A DNA stretch of 53,132 bases from the NCBI RefSeq assembly GCF_018986435.1, contig NZ_JAHMIN010000015.1, positions 97,558 to 150,689 on the forward strand. Direction: 5' to 3'. The DNA is from Hahella sp. HN01 (GTDB lineage: Bacteria > Pseudomonadota > Gammaproteobacteria > Pseudomonadales > Oleiphilaceae). The translations under genes were made by a program, and so were the position numbers. Below, one piece after another: positions 34,131 through 44,859 of this stretch (the stretch's first letter is position 1; each line of letters opens with the position of its first letter). The notes under the pieces are model-generated. The model was not told the origin of the DNA, ran no database searches, and worked only from the letters and a program-made list of their open reading frames with translations.

Positions 34131-34168
34131 TCACAGCTCTATATCTTAAATATTCTTTAGCTTCCGGA

Positions 34169-34765
34169 TCAGAAAGGAATATCGTCGTCAAAGTCGTCCA
34201 TAGGCTCTGGCATGGGCGGCTTTGGTTGCTGAGGCTGTTGCGGGCGTTGTTGCCCCTGGTTCGGAGCGGAATAGCCGCCGCTTGACGCGCCATAGTTGTT
34301 ATTGGAAGCGCCACCATAATTGTTGTTGGAAGGAGCGCCGCCGTAGCTATCGCCGGAAGGAGCGGATTGCTGCCAACCGTCGTTGTAACCTTGCGAGTTA
34401 TCCATACCACCGCCGCCACTACGGCTGTCGAGCATCTGCATCTGACCTTGCATGTCTACAACAATCTCAGTGCTGTAGCGGTCCTGTCCAGATTGGTCCT
34501 GCCATTTGCGCGTTTGCAGACGACCTTCAATATATACTTTGGAGCCTTTTCTCAGGTACTGAGCAGCGATCTCCGCCAGCTTGCCGAACAGCACAACCCG
34601 GTGCCATTCTGTACGCGGCACCAGTTGTCCCGTCTGCTTGTCTTTATAACTCTCGTCAGTCGCCAACCTCAGGTTGGAAATCGCGCTGCCGGAGGGGGTA
34701 TAACGTGTTTCCGGATCGCTACCCAAATTACCAATTAGAATTACTTTATTTACACCACGCGCCAT
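34169..34765 (-). CDS. ssb: Single-stranded DNA-binding protein SSB
   Basis: This is a 198-residue protein with the OB-fold start [22 protein letters not shown], the core [30 protein letters not shown], a long Gly/Ser/Asn/Gln/Pro-rich linker (about residues 112-185), and the acidic tip DFDDDIPF that recruits other repair and replication proteins. Length is at the upper end for bacterial SSB because of the linker with its YGGAS(S)NNN repeats. The ATG at 34765 follows GGAGAG; a TTG four codons earlier is not needed. It lies 15 bp after the MFS gene, probably in the same transcript. Confidence 0.96.
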   Translation of the reverse strand: MARGVNKVILIGNLGSDPETRYTPSGSAISNLRLATDESYKDKQTGQLVPRTEWHRVVLFGKLAEIAAQYLRKGSKVYIEGRLQTRKWQDQSGQDRYSTEIVVDMQGQMQMLDSRSGGGGMDNSQGYNDGWQQSAPSGDSYGGAPSNNNYGGASNNNYGASSGGYSAPNQGQQRPQQPQQPKPPMPEPMDDFDDDIPF

Positions 34766-34780
34766 ATCGCTCTCCAAACG

Positions 34781-36163
34781 TTATCCCTCAACCTGGGCGG
34801 TGAGAGGGTAATTTACCAGCGCTTTCTCATCAAAGCGCTGTCTATCAATCTTTAAATACGCCAAGTGTTCTTCAATCACCAGAGTGACGTCTTCAACACC
34901 ATGAATTTGCGTCAGTTCCTGCGCTATCTTGTCCGCCGCGTCCACATTAAACGGCTGCAGCGACAGCACATAACTCGCTGTGTAGGGAGGATCAGGCATG
35001 AACAGGGACACTCCGCCCCATACTACCGCCATCACTGTACAAAGACCATACACTCCCATCAAACCAAACTTCTGATAAGCCAGTCCACCTAGGACGCCCC
35101 CTAGAAAGGCCCCAAAGAACTGCGAGCTGGAGTACACTCCCATCGCTGTTCCCCGCATTCCCGCGGGCGCCACCTTGCTGACCAAAGAAGGCAAAGTCGC
35201 TTCCAAGAAGTTGAAAGCCAAGAAAAAGCCGAATACAGCCAGGGTAAACCCGATAAAGTCGTTCACCCCTTTCATTACAATCATGAGAGCCGCCGCCATT
35301 AACCAGACAGCTCCAGTGAAAACCTGTCGCAAAAGGCGCTTTTTCTCGCCAATGATGATCAGCGGAATCATGAATACGAAGGCTCCGCCCATCACCGTCA
35401 GATAAAACCAGCCATGTCGATCCGCGGCCATATTAAATTTATCCGCCAATGTAACCGGCATTGCGACGAACATCGCCGTCAATATCATATGCAGCGAGAA
35501 TATTCCCCAGTTCAGACGCATCAGCTCTTTATGCTGAAAGACATCCCGCAGGGCGGATCGAAGCACTATCGTTTCCAAGTTGCGCCGCTGCTGTAACGGG
35601 GTCGGCACTTTATACAACAAAACCATTCCTGACAACGCCATGCACGCCGTCGCCCAAAACAGTCCAGACAATCCTGCAAAGCCTGAAATCAATGGCCCCA
35701 GCACCAGCGCCAACGCAAATGACAGCCCAATCGTCATTCCCACGGTCGCCATGGCCTTGGTGCGATTCTCTTCCTGCGTCAAATCACTGAGCAACGCCAT
35801 TAATACGCTGGCGATGGCGCCCGCTCCTTGCAATAGACGACCAAAGATAACCCCATAAATATGATCGCTTAATGCAGCGACGACACTGCCAAGGCAGAAT
35901 AATCCCAAACCGATCAAGATCAGCTTCTTCCGGCCAAAACGGTCAGACAGCGCCCCAAAAGGCACCTGCATGACAGCCTGACTCAAGCCGTAAACGCCTA
36001 TGGCTAGGCCCAGCAGCGCTGGCGTTGCTCCTTCAATCTCTCTGCCCAGCACCATGAAAACCGGCAGCACCATAAACAGCCCAAGCATTCGCATGGCGTA
36101 CAACGAAGCCAGCGCGGAGACAGCGCGGCGCTCCTGGGGCATAAACCTCTGCGTCTTTTGCAT
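34781..36163 (-). CDS. MFS transporter, YajR-type with C-terminal YAM domain
   Basis: This is a 460-residue major facilitator protein with 12 hydrophobic helices (about residues 12-385). The helix 2-3 loop is GALSDRFGRKKLI (motif A), and LALVLGPLISGFAG is a motif-C-like sequence. After helix 12 comes a soluble ferredoxin-like domain of about 70 residues (VLSLQPFNVDAADKIAQELTQIHGVEDVTLVIEEHLAYLKIDRQ), as in E. coli YajR, where it is called YAM. Substrate is unknown. The pairing with ssb and divergence from uvrA is common in Pseudomonas relatives. Confidence 0.9.
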   Translation of the reverse strand: MQKTQRFMPQERRAVSALASLYAMRMLGLFMVLPVFMVLGREIEGATPALLGLAIGVYGLSQAVMQVPFGALSDRFGRKKLILIGLGLFCLGSVVAALSDHIYGVIFGRLLQGAGAIASVLMALLSDLTQEENRTKAMATVGMTIGLSFALALVLGPLISGFAGLSGLFWATACMALSGMVLLYKVPTPLQQRRNLETIVLRSALRDVFQHKELMRLNWGIFSLHMILTAMFVAMPVTLADKFNMAADRHGWFYLTVMGGAFVFMIPLIIIGEKKRLLRQVFTGAVWLMAAALMIVMKGVNDFIGFTLAVFGFFLAFNFLEATLPSLVSKVAPAGMRGTAMGVYSSSQFFGAFLGGVLGGLAYQKFGLMGVYGLCTVMAVVWGGVSLFMPDPPYTASYVLSLQPFNVDAADKIAQELTQIHGVEDVTLVIEEHLAYLKIDRQRFDEKALVNYPLTAQVEG

Positions 36164-36196
36164 TTAACTACCGTACCAGTCCATCAAAAAGCGCAT

Positions 36197-36225
36197 ATTG
36201 TAGCATTTGACCAGCCACTTATTAA
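36197..36225 (-). promoter_or_regulatory. Possible sigma70 promoter for the MFS-ssb transcript
   Basis: On the minus strand TTAATA (36225-36220), a 17-base spacer and TACAAT (36202-36197) lie 34 bp before the MFS start. The -35 box is only a fair match. No LexA box (CTG-N10-CAG) was found in this gap. Confidence 0.45.
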
Positions 36226-36241
36226 TCGATTCGCTGTCGCT

Positions 36242-36271
36242 TTGCTCATCCTGTTTCCGTACTTATATAAT
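36242..36271 (+). promoter_or_regulatory. Possible sigma70 promoter for uvrA
   Basis: TTGCTC (36242-36247), an 18-base spacer and a perfect TATAAT (36266-36271) lie about 37 bp before the uvrA start. It faces away from the MFS promoter. The SOS box that E. coli has here is not visible. Confidence 0.5.
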
Positions 36272-36307
36272 GACCGGCTGTAAATTCCGGAGGTGAAAAA
36301 GAATTTT

Positions 36308-39133
36308 ATGGACACGATCCAAGTCCGCGGAGCCCGAACTCACAATCTTAAGAATGTCGACCTGGACTTGCCGAGAGACAAGCTCATCGTCATTACCGGG
36401 CTATCAGGCTCAGGCAAGTCATCCCTGGCTTTTGATACGCTGTACGCGGAGGGACAGCGGCGCTATGTGGAGTCGCTGTCTACTTACGCCAGGCAGTTCC
36501 TGTCCATGATGGAGAAGCCAGACGTCGACCATATAGAAGGTCTTTCACCCGCTATTTCCATCGAGCAGAAGTCCACCTCCCATAACCCTCGCTCCACTGT
36601 CGGCACCATTACAGAAATCTATGACTACCTGCGTCTGCTGTTCGCACGCGCTGGCGAGCCTCGCTGCCCGGATCACGACATCGTTCTCGAAGCCCAGACG
36701 GTCAGTCAGATGGTTGACCGAATCCTTGAGCTGCCTCAGGAAAGCAAGTGGATGTTGCTGGCTCCAGTCATACGTAATCGCAAAGGCGAACACCTTCATG
36801 TGATCGAGGGCCTACGCGCACAAGGCTTCATTCGTGCTCGTATCGACGGCATCGTGACTGACCTCGACGACGTACCCCAGTTAGATAAAAAGCGTAAACA
36901 CACCATTGAGGTTGTGGTAGATCGGCTCAAGATTCGCGCAGATATTCAGACCCGATTAGCCGAGTCTATCGAAACCTGTATTGAGTTAGCCGAAGGCGTC
37001 GTTATCGCCGCGCCAATGGACGGAGACGGCGAAGAGCTCATCTTTTCAGCACTATTCGCCTGTCCTGAGTGTGGGTACAGCGTCAGCGAACTCGAACCAA
37101 GAGTCTTCTCTTTTAACAATCCAGCTGGCGCCTGCCCAAGTTGTGATGGACTTGGCGTAAAGCAGTATTTTGACCCCGATAAACTCGTAGAGCGTCCAGA
37201 GCTGACACTGGCTGAAGGCGCTATCAAAGGATGGGATAGGCGCAGCGTATTCTACTTTCAAATGCTGACCAGCCTTGCGGACCATTATGAAGTCGACATT
37301 GAAACGCCTTTTGAATCACTTCCAGAATCGTTCCAAAATGCGCTGCTAAAAGGCAGCGGACGCACTGATATCAAGTTCAAGTATGTGAATAGCCGCGGAG
37401 ATATTGTCTTCAGAGAACACCCGTTCGAAGGCATATTGCCCAATATTGAACGTCGCTATCGGGAAACGGACTCACAAATGGTGCGAGACGAGCTGTCCAA
37501 GTTTCTCACCCAGAAGTCCTGTCCAGACTGCCACGGCAGCCGACTAAAACGTTCCTCTCGTCACGTCTTTATCGACAATAAGAGTCTGCCGGATACATCT
37601 CGCATGGCCATCGGCGACGCTTCCAACTTCTTTCATCATTTATCGCTACCTGGCCGTAAAGGAGAGATCGCGTCGAAGATCGTTAAAGAAATCCAGCTAC
37701 GCCTGCAATTTCTTGTTAACGTGGGACTGGATTATCTGACTCTGGATCGCAGCGCAGAAACTCTTTCTGGAGGAGAAGCCCAGCGTATCAGATTAGCCAG
37801 CCAGATAGGCGCTGGACTGGTTGGCGTCATGTACGTGCTCGACGAGCCTTCTATTGGCCTGCACCAGAGAGACAATGATCGTCTGTTGGCCACGCTGACC
37901 CACCTGCGAGATCTCGGCAATACAGTAATCGTGGTTGAGCACGACGAAGACGCCATTCGTATGGCGGACTATGTCGTAGACATCGGGCCTGGAGCGGGAG
38001 TCCATGGCGGAGAAATCGTCGCCCAGGGCTCTCCTGAACAGGTCATGGAAAGTGATAAGTCCATCACTGGCCAATATCTGAAGGGAACGCGCTGCATTGC
38101 TGTACCGGAACAAAGAGTGCAGCCAGATCCAGACAAACAGCTCATTATTACTGGGGCCACCGGGAACAACCTGCAGTCCGTCACGCTTAAAGTCCCAGTG
38201 GGACTGTTCACCTGCATCACCGGTGTGTCAGGATCCGGTAAATCCACACTGATCAATAGTACGCTCTATCCGATCGCCGCCACCAAGCTCAACATGGCGA
38301 CTACTCTGACTCCTGAGCCCTATGGGTCTATTGAAGGACTGGATCATTTCGATAAAGTTATTGATATCGACCAAAGCCCGATCGGGCGAACGCCAAGATC
38401 CAACCCAGCGACCTACACAGGTATATTCACCCCCATAAGAGAACTTTTCGCGGCGACTCAAGAGGCCAGGTCTCGCGGCTATAAACCGGGAAGATTCAGC
38501 TTTAACGTACGGGGAGGACGCTGTGAGGCCTGCCAGGGTGACGGGGTTATCAAAGTAGAAATGCACTTCTTGCCCGACCTCTATGTCCCCTGCGATGTAT
38601 GTAAAGGTAAACGCTATAACCGCGAAACTCTTGAAGTTACCTATAAAGGTAAGTCAATTCATGACGTTCTGGAGATGACGGTTGAGGACGCTCGAGAGTT
38701 TTTTGACGCCATTCCAGCCATCGCCAAAAAGCTTCAGACGTTGATTGATGTCGGTCTTTCTTACATCCGCCTCGGCCAAAGCGCAGTCACCTTATCGGGA
38801 GGCGAAGCTCAACGCGTTAAGCTTTCACGAGAACTGTCTAAGCGAGATACAGGTAAAACCCTGTACATCCTTGACGAACCCACGACTGGCCTACATTTTT
38901 TTGATATTGATCAGTTGCTTAAGGTACTGCATCGACTGCGTGATCACGGAAATACCATTGTAGTTATCGAGCATAACCTTGATGTAATTAAAACAGCGGA
39001 TTGGATAATCGATCTTGGGCCAGAGGGAGGAAGCAGGGGCGGATTGATTATCGCCGAAGGCGCTCCAGAAACAGTTAAAGACAATGACAAGTCTCATACC
39101 GCACATTTCTTGAAACGTATTCTGGAAACCTAG
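36308..39133 (+). CDS. uvrA: Excinuclease ABC subunit A
   Basis: This is a 941-residue damage-recognition ATPase of nucleotide-excision repair (E. coli UvrA has 940). The first half has Walker [21 protein letters not shown] (about residues 31-50), the FACPECGYS zinc pair, CPSCDGLG, and the ABC signature [16 protein letters not shown] with [10 protein letters not shown]. The second half has [12 protein letters not shown], the CEACQGDG...CDVCKGKRY zinc finger and a second [15 protein letters not shown] with LDEPTTGLH. The ATG at 36308 is chosen because it gives the usual start [20 protein letters not shown] at 36293 is directly attached to the GGAG and could not use it. All key motifs are intact. 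Confidence 0.97.
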   Translation: MDTIQVRGARTHNLKNVDLDLPRDKLIVITGLSGSGKSSLAFDTLYAEGQRRYVESLSTYARQFLSMMEKPDVDHIEGLSPAISIEQKSTSHNPRSTVGTITEIYDYLRLLFARAGEPRCPDHDIVLEAQTVSQMVDRILELPQESKWMLLAPVIRNRKGEHLHVIEGLRAQGFIRARIDGIVTDLDDVPQLDKKRKHTIEVVVDRLKIRADIQTRLAESIETCIELAEGVVIAAPMDGDGEELIFSALFACPECGYSVSELEPRVFSFNNPAGACPSCDGLGVKQYFDPDKLVERPELTLAEGAIKGWDRRSVFYFQMLTSLADHYEVDIETPFESLPESFQNALLKGSGRTDIKFKYVNSRGDIVFREHPFEGILPNIERRYRETDSQMVRDELSKFLTQKSCPDCHGSRLKRSSRHVFIDNKSLPDTSRMAIGDASNFFHHLSLPGRKGEIASKIVKEIQLRLQFLVNVGLDYLTLDRSAETLSGGEAQRIRLASQIGAGLVGVMYVLDEPSIGLHQRDNDRLLATLTHLRDLGNTVIVVEHDEDAIRMADYVVDIGPGAGVHGGEIVAQGSPEQVMESDKSITGQYLKGTRCIAVPEQRVQPDPDKQLIITGATGNNLQSVTLKVPVGLFTCITGVSGSGKSTLINSTLYPIAATKLNMATTLTPEPYGSIEGLDHFDKVIDIDQSPIGRTPRSNPATYTGIFTPIRELFAATQEARSRGYKPGRFSFNVRGGRCEACQGDGVIKVEMHFLPDLYVPCDVCKGKRYNRETLEVTYKGKSIHDVLEMTVEDAREFFDAIPAIAKKLQTLIDVGLSYIRLGQSAVTLSGGEAQRVKLSRELSKRDTGKTLYILDEPTTGLHFFDIDQLLKVLHRLRDHGNTIVVIEHNLDVIKTADWIIDLGPEGGSRGGLIIAEGAPETVKDNDKSHTAHFLKRILET

Positions 39134-39213
39134 CTGGCAGAAAATGATCAGGGAGCTGTGAGAAATCAACGCTTCCTTATCTCGAAAAAGACCTGCGTAT
39201 GGCGCAGGCACAA

Positions 39214-39238
39214 AAAAAGCCGCTAAAAGCGGCTTTTT
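39214..39238. terminator. Bidirectional terminator between uvrA and rplQ
   Basis: An 11-bp perfect stem (AAAAAGCCGCT / AGCGGCTTTTT) with a 3-base loop has T-runs on both strands. It can end both uvrA (stop at 39133) and the alpha operon (rplQ stop at 39255). A smaller hairpin (CCTGCG/CGCAGG) lies at 39192-39208. Confidence 0.92.
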
Positions 39239-39254
39239 AATATCCGAGAAGATC

Positions 39255-39644
39255 TTACTCTTCGTTGTCGCCTTCGGCTTCAACTACCGGACGGTCCACT
39301 AGCTCAACAAAAGCCATTGGAGCACTGTCGCCCGGTCTCAGACCGCACTTGAGAATACGCAGATAACCACCAGGGCGATCTTTGTAACGAGGACCAATCT
39401 CTTCGAACAGCTTGGTCACTGCATCTCTGCTTCTCAGACGAGAGAAAGCAAGACGGCGGTTAGCTACAGAATCACTTTTAGCCAAAGTGATTAGCGGCTC
39501 AGCCACTCTTCTCAGTTCTTTCGCTTTGGGCACCGTGGTTTTGATCAGCTCATGCTCTACCAACGATGCCGCCATATTCCGGAACATCGACTTGCGATGC
39601 GCGCTAGTCCGGTTAAATTTACGACCACTTTTACGATGACGCAT
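39255..39644 (-). CDS. rplQ: 50S ribosomal protein L17
   Basis: This 129-residue protein (E. coli 127) starts [20 protein letters not shown] and has the conserved [14 protein letters not shown] and [20 protein letters not shown] segments. L17 lines the region near the peptide exit tunnel. It is the last gene of the alpha operon and lies 34 bp after rpoA, just before the bidirectional terminator. The end is a short acidic tail (VEAEGDNEE). Confidence 0.98.
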   Translation of the reverse strand: MRHRKSGRKFNRTSAHRKSMFRNMAASLVEHELIKTTVPKAKELRRVAEPLITLAKSDSVANRRLAFSRLRSRDAVTKLFEEIGPRYKDRPGGYLRILKCGLRPGDSAPMAFVELVDRPVVEAEGDNEE

Positions 39645-39678
39645 CTTCTTTATCCTTCAACTACACTGTTGGCGCGCA

Positions 39679-40683
39679 TTAGCCGCCTAATACCCGATCA
39701 TCGCCCCGAATGCTGGCGGGAGGCCAGTTTTCAAGACGCATACCTAAAGACAAGCCGCGTGAAGCAAGCACGTCTTTAATTTCGGTTAATGATTTCTTGC
39801 CTAGGTTAGGAGTCTTCAGAAGCTCCACCTCAGTGCGTTGAATGAGATCACCGATATAGTAGATGTTCTCAGCTTTTAAGCAGTTCGCTGAACGCACAGT
39901 CAGTTCTAAATCATCAACCGGCCGCAGAAGAATCGGATCGATTTCTTCTTGCTCTTCAACTTTTTCTGGCTCATTTTGCTGATCAAAATCTACAAAGACA
40001 GCAAGCTGCTGTTGCAGAATTGTCGCTGCCCTACGGATTGCTTCCTCAGGATCAATCGTTCCGTTTGTTTCCAAGTCGATAACCAACTTGTCCAAATCGG
40101 TACGCTGCTCAACCCGAGCGCTTTCAACGTTATAAGCAACACGGAGCACTGGGCTGAAAGAAGAATCAAGCTGCAATCTTCCAATTGCTCTTGTTTCGTC
40201 ATCAGCTGAGTTCCGCTGATCCGCAGGCTCATAACCACGCCCACGAGCCACTTTCAGTTTCATCTTAACGTCGCCATTCGAGTTAAGATTGCAAATGACC
40301 ATATCTGGATTAGCAATCTCAACATCATGATCAAGTTGGATATCGCTAGCCAATACTGGACCAGCGCCCTTCTTGTTCAGGGACAACGTTGCTTCATCGC
40401 GGTTGTGCATTTTGATGGCGAGATTCTTCAAGTTCAGAAGAATCTCAATCACATCTTCCTGCACACCTTCAACGGTGCTGTACTCGTGAAGAACGCCATC
40501 GATCTCAACCTCGACGACAGCGCAACCCGGCATTGAAGACAGCAAAATGCGGCGTAATGCACTTCCTAAAGTATGCCCGAAACCGCGTTCGAGCGGTTCC
40601 AGGGTCACCTTTGCGTGAGTCGCATTGATTTGATTCACCTCGATAGTACGAGGTGTAAGAAATTCGTTTAATGAACGCTGCAT
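39679..40683 (-). CDS. rpoA: RNA polymerase alpha subunit
   Basis: This is a 334-residue alpha subunit. The N-terminal assembly domain has [29 protein letters not shown] (about residues 31-58). A flexible linker (about 232-250, rich in Glu) joins the C-terminal domain with [55 protein letters not shown], which contacts UP elements and activators. The length is 5 residues over E. coli. It sits between rpsD and rplQ, as in other proteobacteria. Confidence 0.98.
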   Translation of the reverse strand: MQRSLNEFLTPRTIEVNQINATHAKVTLEPLERGFGHTLGSALRRILLSSMPGCAVVEVEIDGVLHEYSTVEGVQEDVIEILLNLKNLAIKMHNRDEATLSLNKKGAGPVLASDIQLDHDVEIANPDMVICNLNSNGDVKMKLKVARGRGYEPADQRNSADDETRAIGRLQLDSSFSPVLRVAYNVESARVEQRTDLDKLVIDLETNGTIDPEEAIRRAATILQQQLAVFVDFDQQNEPEKVEEQEEIDPILLRPVDDLELTVRSANCLKAENIYYIGDLIQRTEVELLKTPNLGKKSLTEIKDVLASRGLSLGMRLENWPPASIRGDDRVLGG

Positions 40684-40716
40684 AGACGCCCCTACTGGCT
40701 GAATTAGTTGCTGGCC

Positions 40717-41337
40717 TTACTTAGAGTAGAGCTCCACAATCAGGTTTTCGTTAATATCTGGAGACAGATCAGTACGCTCAGGAACTGATTTGAAGGTTCC
40801 AGACATCTTCGCAGCATCAACTTCAATCCACTCCAGAGTTGCACGCTGTGCGGCCAACTCAAGAGAGCCTTTAATGCGAAGCTGATTCTTTGATTTCTCG
40901 CGAATGCTTACTACATCGCCAGGCTTGACCTGATAGGACGGAATATTTACAGCCTTACCATTCACCAGAATCGCCTTGTGTGACACCAACTGACGGGCTT
41001 CGGAGCGGGTGGAGCCGAATCCCATACGGTATACAACATTATCCAGACGACGCTCTAACAACTGGAGCAGGTTCTCGCCTGTAGCGCCTTTAATGCGGGC
41101 TGCTTCTTTGTAGTAGTTACGGAATTGCTTTTCCAGCACTCCGTACATACGACGTACTTTTTGCTTTTCACGCAACTGTAGACCATAGTCGGAAAGACGA
41201 CCACGACGTTGGCCATGTTGCCCAGGAGCGGTCTCCATGTTGCACTTGCTATCAAGCGCACGAGCTCCGCTCTTCAAAAACAGGTCTGTGCCTTCACGGC
41301 GAGACAATTTACATTTCGGTCCAATATAACGAGCCAT
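40717..41337 (-). CDS. rpsD: 30S ribosomal protein S4
   Basis: This 206-residue protein has the same length as E. coli S4. It starts [23 protein letters not shown] and carries the S4 RNA-binding domain ([35 protein letters not shown], about 94-128). S4 starts 16S rRNA folding, and in E. coli it represses the alpha operon by binding the mRNA before rpsM. It lacks the N-terminal zinc cysteines of some S4 forms. Confidence 0.98.
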   Translation of the reverse strand: MARYIGPKCKLSRREGTDLFLKSGARALDSKCNMETAPGQHGQRRGRLSDYGLQLREKQKVRRMYGVLEKQFRNYYKEAARIKGATGENLLQLLERRLDNVVYRMGFGSTRSEARQLVSHKAILVNGKAVNIPSYQVKPGDVVSIREKSKNQLRIKGSLELAAQRATLEWIEVDAAKMSGTFKSVPERTDLSPDINENLIVELYSK

Positions 41338-41352
41338 TAGACTTCTTCCTCT

Positions 41353-41742
41353 TTAAACTCGACGCTTTTTGGGAGGACGGCATCCGTTATGTGGGATCGG
41401 AGTAACATCAGTGATGTTAGTGATCTTATACCCACATGCGTTCAATGCACGAATTGCGGACTCGCGACCGGGTCCAGGTCCTTTAACCAAAACATCTAGG
41501 TTTTTTAGGCCGTATTCAGCAGCCGCATTACCGGCTCTTTCAGCTGCTACCTGCGCAGCAAAAGGTGTGCTCTTTCTGGAACCACGGAATCCTGAACCAC
41601 CAGAAGTCGCCCAGCTTAGAGCGTTACCCTGACGGTCGGTAATGGTTACGATAGTGTTGTTGAATGAAGCGTGGATATGCGCTACGCCATCAACAACGGT
41701 CTTTTTCACCTTTTTACGGGTACGTGTACCTGGTTTTGCCAT
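41353..41742 (-). CDS. rpsK: 30S ribosomal protein S11
   Basis: This 129-residue protein has the standard length. It contains [43 protein letters not shown] and ends CRPPKKRRV, a tail conserved across bacteria. S11 forms part of the 30S platform and contacts the mRNA exit. It lies between rpsM and rpsD with a short gap on each side. Confidence 0.98.
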   Translation of the reverse strand: MAKPGTRTRKKVKKTVVDGVAHIHASFNNTIVTITDRQGNALSWATSGGSGFRGSRKSTPFAAQVAAERAGNAAAEYGLKNLDVLVKGPGPGRESAIRALNACGYKITNITDVTPIPHNGCRPPKKRRV

Positions 41743-41758
41743 GCTCTATTCCTGATAC

Positions 41759-42115
41759 TTATTTACGAATAGGCTTACGAGGACCTTTGCGGGTGCGCGC
41801 ATTTGTCTTAGTGCGCTGCCCTCGTACCGGCAAGCTATGACGGTGACGTAAACCGCGATAGCAGCCGAGATCCTTCAGCCGTTTAATGTTCATTTGCACT
41901 TCACGACGCAAATCGCCTTCAACAACCATTTTGGCGATTTCGTTCCTCAGTACGTCCAGCTGCTCCTCAGACAGGTCTTTAACCTTAGATTGAGGGCTGA
42001 TGCCGGTTCTCTCACAAAGGCCACGTGAAGTGGTGCGCCCGATCCCATAAATATAGGTCAGGGACACTTCTGTGTGCTTGTTATCGGGGATATTGACACC
42101 CGCTATACGTGCCAT
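41759..42115 (-). CDS. rpsM: 30S ribosomal protein S13
   Basis: This 118-residue protein, the same length as in E. coli, starts [28 protein letters not shown] and ends in the basic [21 protein letters not shown] tail that reaches towards the P-site tRNA. It is the first gene of the alpha operon, with a strong promoter about 60-88 bp upstream and a small hairpin (TTGGTAA/TTACCAA, 42140-42156) in the leader. Confidence 0.98.
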   Translation of the reverse strand: MARIAGVNIPDNKHTEVSLTYIYGIGRTTSRGLCERTGISPQSKVKDLSEEQLDVLRNEIAKMVVEGDLRREVQMNIKRLKDLGCYRGLRHRHSLPVRGQRTKTNARTRKGPRKPIRK

Positions 42116-42139
42116 CCATCTTACTCCGCATAAATGTTA

Positions 42140-42156
42140 TTGGTAATAATTACCAA
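42140..42156 (-). promoter_or_regulatory. Leader hairpin before rpsM (possible S4 control element)
   Basis: A perfect 7-bp stem TTGGTAA/TTACCAA with a 3-base loop lies 25 bp before the rpsM start, inside the short alpha-operon leader. In E. coli S4 binds a pseudoknot at this place. This stem is much simpler, so the role is a guess from position. Confidence 0.4.
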
Positions 42157-42164
42157 CAAATTAA

Positions 42165-42187
42165 AAGGCGCAGAATGATAGCGCCTT
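42165..42187 (-). terminator. Hairpin ending the spc operon after rpmJ
   Basis: On the minus strand the stem AAGGCGC/GCGCCTT (7 bp) with a 9-base loop is followed by TTTAATTT. It begins 33 bp after the rpmJ stop and looks like a modest rho-independent terminator. The loop contains the -10 box of the rpsM promoter. Confidence 0.6.
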
Positions 42188-42203
42188 CGTGTATACAAAT
42201 CAA
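42175..42203 (-). promoter_or_regulatory. Sigma70-type promoter of the alpha operon
   Basis: On the minus strand TTGATT (42203-42198), a 17-base spacer and TATCAT (42180-42175) precede rpsM. Both boxes match the consensus in 4 or 5 of 6 positions. Transcription should start near 42168, giving a leader of about 53 bases. Confidence 0.7.
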
Positions 42204-42219
42204 GCAACAGAGCTAAATA

Positions 42220-42336
42220 TTAGCCTTGTTTCTGCTTGTGTCTTGGTTCTGTGCTGCAGATTACCATTACCGCGCCATTACGACGGATAATTTTGCACCC
42301 ACGACACATTTTCTTTACTGATGCTCTAACTTTCAT
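42220..42336 (-). CDS. rpmJ: 50S ribosomal protein L36 (zinc-finger form)
   Basis: This is a 38-residue protein read from ATG at 42336 to TAA at 42220. It begins [19 protein letters not shown] and ends [11 protein letters not shown]. It keeps the four zinc ligands Cys11, Cys14, Cys27 and His33, so it is the C+ (zinc-binding) form. It lies between secY and rpsM, its normal place, and closes the spc operon. Confidence 0.97.
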   Translation of the reverse strand: MKVRASVKKMCRGCKIIRRNGAVMVICSTEPRHKQKQG

Positions 42337-42380
42337 TGCTATTCTCCAGTCTCACGCCGATTACTTTAAAACTTGCTCGA

Positions 42381-43712
42381 CTATCGGACCAAACCGCTCT
42401 TGCCGTAATTCTTCAGGTTCGACTTCTTCATGAGCGAATCATATTGATGCGACATGAGATGCGACTGAACCTGGGCCATGAAATCCATAACCACAACTAC
42501 AACAATTAACAAGGAAGTTCCGCCAAAATAGAAAGGAACATTCCAAGACACCACTAAAAACTGTGGCAGTAACGCCACAGCTGCAATATACAAAGCGCCG
42601 AACACCGTTAAGCGGGTAAGAACGCCATCAATATATTTAGCAGTGTTTTCCCCAGGACGAATACCAGGAACAAATGCGCCAGAACGCTTCAAATTGTCGG
42701 CGACTTCCTTGGGGTTATACATTAATGCTGTGTAGAAGAAGCAGAAGAATACCACTGCTATCGCAAACAGAATAATGTATAGCGGTTGGCTTGGACCAAG
42801 CGCCTGCGAAACAACCTGCAACCACTCCATACCTTCGCCCTTGCCAAACCATTGCCCCAACGATGCTGGAAACAAAAGAATGCTAGAGGCGAATATAGGA
42901 GGAATTACACCAGCCATATTCACTTTCAAGGGAAGATGGCTGCTTTGCTGAGCATATACCTTGCGCCCTTGCTGACGACGCGCATAGTTGATGGTGATGC
43001 GGCGTTGCCCGCGCTCCATGAAAACCACGAACGCGATAATTGCTACTGCGAATACTGCAACAGCAATTAATGTCAGAACACTCAGCTCGCCGAGACGCGC
43101 CTGCTCGAATGTCTGACCAACCGCACCAGGCAAACCTGCAACAATACCAGAGAAGATCAGCAATGAAATCCCGTTACCGATACCTCTCTCAGTAATTTGC
43201 TCGCCTACCCACATCAAAAATACCGCGCCACAGACGAAGGTAACGACAGCGACAAAGAAGAAGCTCGGTCCGGTTGTAAAGGTGACACCTTGATTCGCCA
43301 GACCGACGGAAATACCAAACGCCTGAACGGTCGCAAGCAGCACTGTACCATATCTAGTGTACTGACTGATCTTGCGCCTACCCGCTTCCCCCTCTTTCTT
43401 CAGTTGCTCCAGTTGCGGACTAACGACAGTCAACAACTGCATAATGATCGATGCAGAAATATAAGGCATGATACCCAGAGCAAAGATACTCATACGTTCC
43501 AGGGCTCCCCCTGAAAACATATTAAACAAGCTCAAGATAGTGCCCTGATTCTGATCAAAGAGCGCCGCGAGTCTATCGGGATTAATTCCTGGTACAGGTA
43601 TGTGGGCGCCAACTCGATATACAAGTATCGCCAACAGTACAAACCAAAGCCGAGCACGAAGCTCGGCAAGGCCTTTACCTGCACCTGCGGGTAATGCGTT
43701 TAGTTTGGCCAT
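42381..43712 (-). CDS. secY: Protein translocase subunit SecY
   Basis: This 443-residue protein, identical in length to E. coli SecY, has ten membrane helices. It forms the Sec channel with SecE and SecG. Recognisable parts are [24 protein letters not shown] (helix 1), [32 protein letters not shown] (plug and helix 2), [27 protein letters not shown] (loop before helix 9), and a basic C-terminus. The start codon directly follows the rplO stop with no gap, so translation is coupled. Confidence 0.98.
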   Translation of the reverse strand: MAKLNALPAGAGKGLAELRARLWFVLLAILVYRVGAHIPVPGINPDRLAALFDQNQGTILSLFNMFSGGALERMSIFALGIMPYISASIIMQLLTVVSPQLEQLKKEGEAGRRKISQYTRYGTVLLATVQAFGISVGLANQGVTFTTGPSFFFVAVVTFVCGAVFLMWVGEQITERGIGNGISLLIFSGIVAGLPGAVGQTFEQARLGELSVLTLIAVAVFAVAIIAFVVFMERGQRRITINYARRQQGRKVYAQQSSHLPLKVNMAGVIPPIFASSILLFPASLGQWFGKGEGMEWLQVVSQALGPSQPLYIILFAIAVVFFCFFYTALMYNPKEVADNLKRSGAFVPGIRPGENTAKYIDGVLTRLTVFGALYIAAVALLPQFLVVSWNVPFYFGGTSLLIVVVVVMDFMAQVQSHLMSHQYDSLMKKSNLKNYGKSGLVR

Positions 43713-44147
43713 TTATTCCTCGACTTTGCCACCTGCGGCTTGGATTGCTTCTTGCGCGCCTTTGGTCACTTTCAGTCCTTTAACAGTCACCGCACGGGTA
43801 ATCTCTCCGGACAGAATAACCTTGACCTGCTTAGCCTGTTGAGCAACGATGCTAGCCGCTTTCAAAGCCGCCAAATCGATAACATCAGTACCAAGGCTGT
43901 CGATTTCACTCAGTCTAACTTCTTCAGAGTAACGGCCAACCCTTGAGGTGAAGCCGAACTTGGGCAGACGACGCTGCAAAGGCTGTTGACCGCCTTCAAA
44001 GCCAGGTCTGATAGTTCCGCCAGAGCGGGAAGTTTGACCTTTGTGACCACGGCCACCGGTTTTACCCAGCCCGCTACCGATTCCACGGCCCAACCTTTTA
44101 GGGGACTGTTTGGAACCTTCGGCCGGCTTGAGAGTATTCATTTTCAT
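43713..44147 (-). CDS. rplO: 50S ribosomal protein L15
   Basis: This 144-residue protein, the same length as in E. coli, starts [43 protein letters not shown], with the Gly-rich extension that threads into 23S rRNA. The rest is the compact domain ending [11 protein letters not shown]. It lies between rpmD and secY. Confidence 0.98.
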   Translation of the reverse strand: MKMNTLKPAEGSKQSPKRLGRGIGSGLGKTGGRGHKGQTSRSGGTIRPGFEGGQQPLQRRLPKFGFTSRVGRYSEEVRLSEIDSLGTDVIDLAALKAASIVAQQAKQVKVILSGEITRAVTVKGLKVTKGAQEAIQAAGGKVEE

Positions 44148-44148
44148 A

Positions 44149-44340
44149 TTACTCTCCTTCCACCTTCACCAGATAGTTAACCTTGTTAATCATACCTCTT
44201 ACAGCAGCAGTATCTTCTACTTCCACGGTATGATTAATTTTTCTCAAACCCAAGCCGCGAACGCAGTCCTTGTGCTTAGGCAGGATTCCGATAGTACTCT
44301 TTACCAGAGTTACCTTAATAGTCTTTGCTGCATTGGCCAT
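44149..44340 (-). CDS. rpmD: 50S ribosomal protein L30
   Basis: This 63-residue protein (E. coli 59) starts [35 protein letters not shown] and ends [14 protein letters not shown]. It is the small two-domain L30 of bacteria. One base separates its stop from rplO, and 3 bases separate it from rpsE. Confidence 0.97.
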   Translation of the reverse strand: MANAAKTIKVTLVKSTIGILPKHKDCVRGLGLRKINHTVEVEDTAAVRGMINKVNYLVKVEGE

Positions 44341-44343
44341 GAC

Positions 44344-44847
44344 TTACCCCAGAATCTCTTCCACAGTCTTACCACGTTTAGCTGCAATCTCCTCAGGAGC
44401 TTGCATGGCTTTTAAGCCTTCGAACGTGGCGCGAACAACGTTAACAGGGTTGGTTGAGCCGTAACACTTAGCCAATACGTTTTGTACGCCAGCGACTTCC
44501 AATACAGCGCGCATTGCGCCGCCTGCGATAATACCTGTACCTTCAGAAGCAGGCTGCATAAACACCTTAGCGGAGCCATGACGCGCCTTGACTGGATACT
44601 GTAAGGTATTGCCGTTCAAAGTTACGGTAATCATGTTCTTGCGGGCGGCGTCCATAGCTTTCTGAATCGCTACAGGCACTTCACGCGCTTTACCACGACC
44701 AAAGCCTACTTTACCGTTCCCATCGCCAACTACGGTCAAAGCTGTGAAGCCGAAAATACGACCACCTTTAACAACCTTAGCCACGCGGTTGACCTGAACA
44801 AGCTTCTCCTGGAGCTCTGCTCCTTTTTGCTGCTCGTTATTTGTCAT
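44344..44847 (-). CDS. rpsE: 30S ribosomal protein S5
   Basis: This 167-residue protein, the same length as in E. coli, has [46 protein letters not shown] (double-stranded RNA-binding-like domain) and [30 protein letters not shown]5 works with S4 and S12 in decoding accuracy. It lies in the spc operon after rplR. Confidence 0.98.
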   Translation of the reverse strand: MTNNEQQKGAELQEKLVQVNRVAKVVKGGRIFGFTALTVVGDGNGKVGFGRGKAREVPVAIQKAMDAARKNMITVTLNGNTLQYPVKARHGSAKVFMQPASEGTGIIAGGAMRAVLEVAGVQNVLAKCYGSTNPVNVVRATFEGLKAMQAPEEIAAKRGKTVEEILG

Positions 44848-44859
44848 ATATTCAACCTC

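Noticed and set aside
36164-36307. Possible SOS (LexA) box between the MFS and uvrA genes
   Set aside because: No CTG-N10-CAG palindrome was found on either strand; the partial matches seen lack one half-site.
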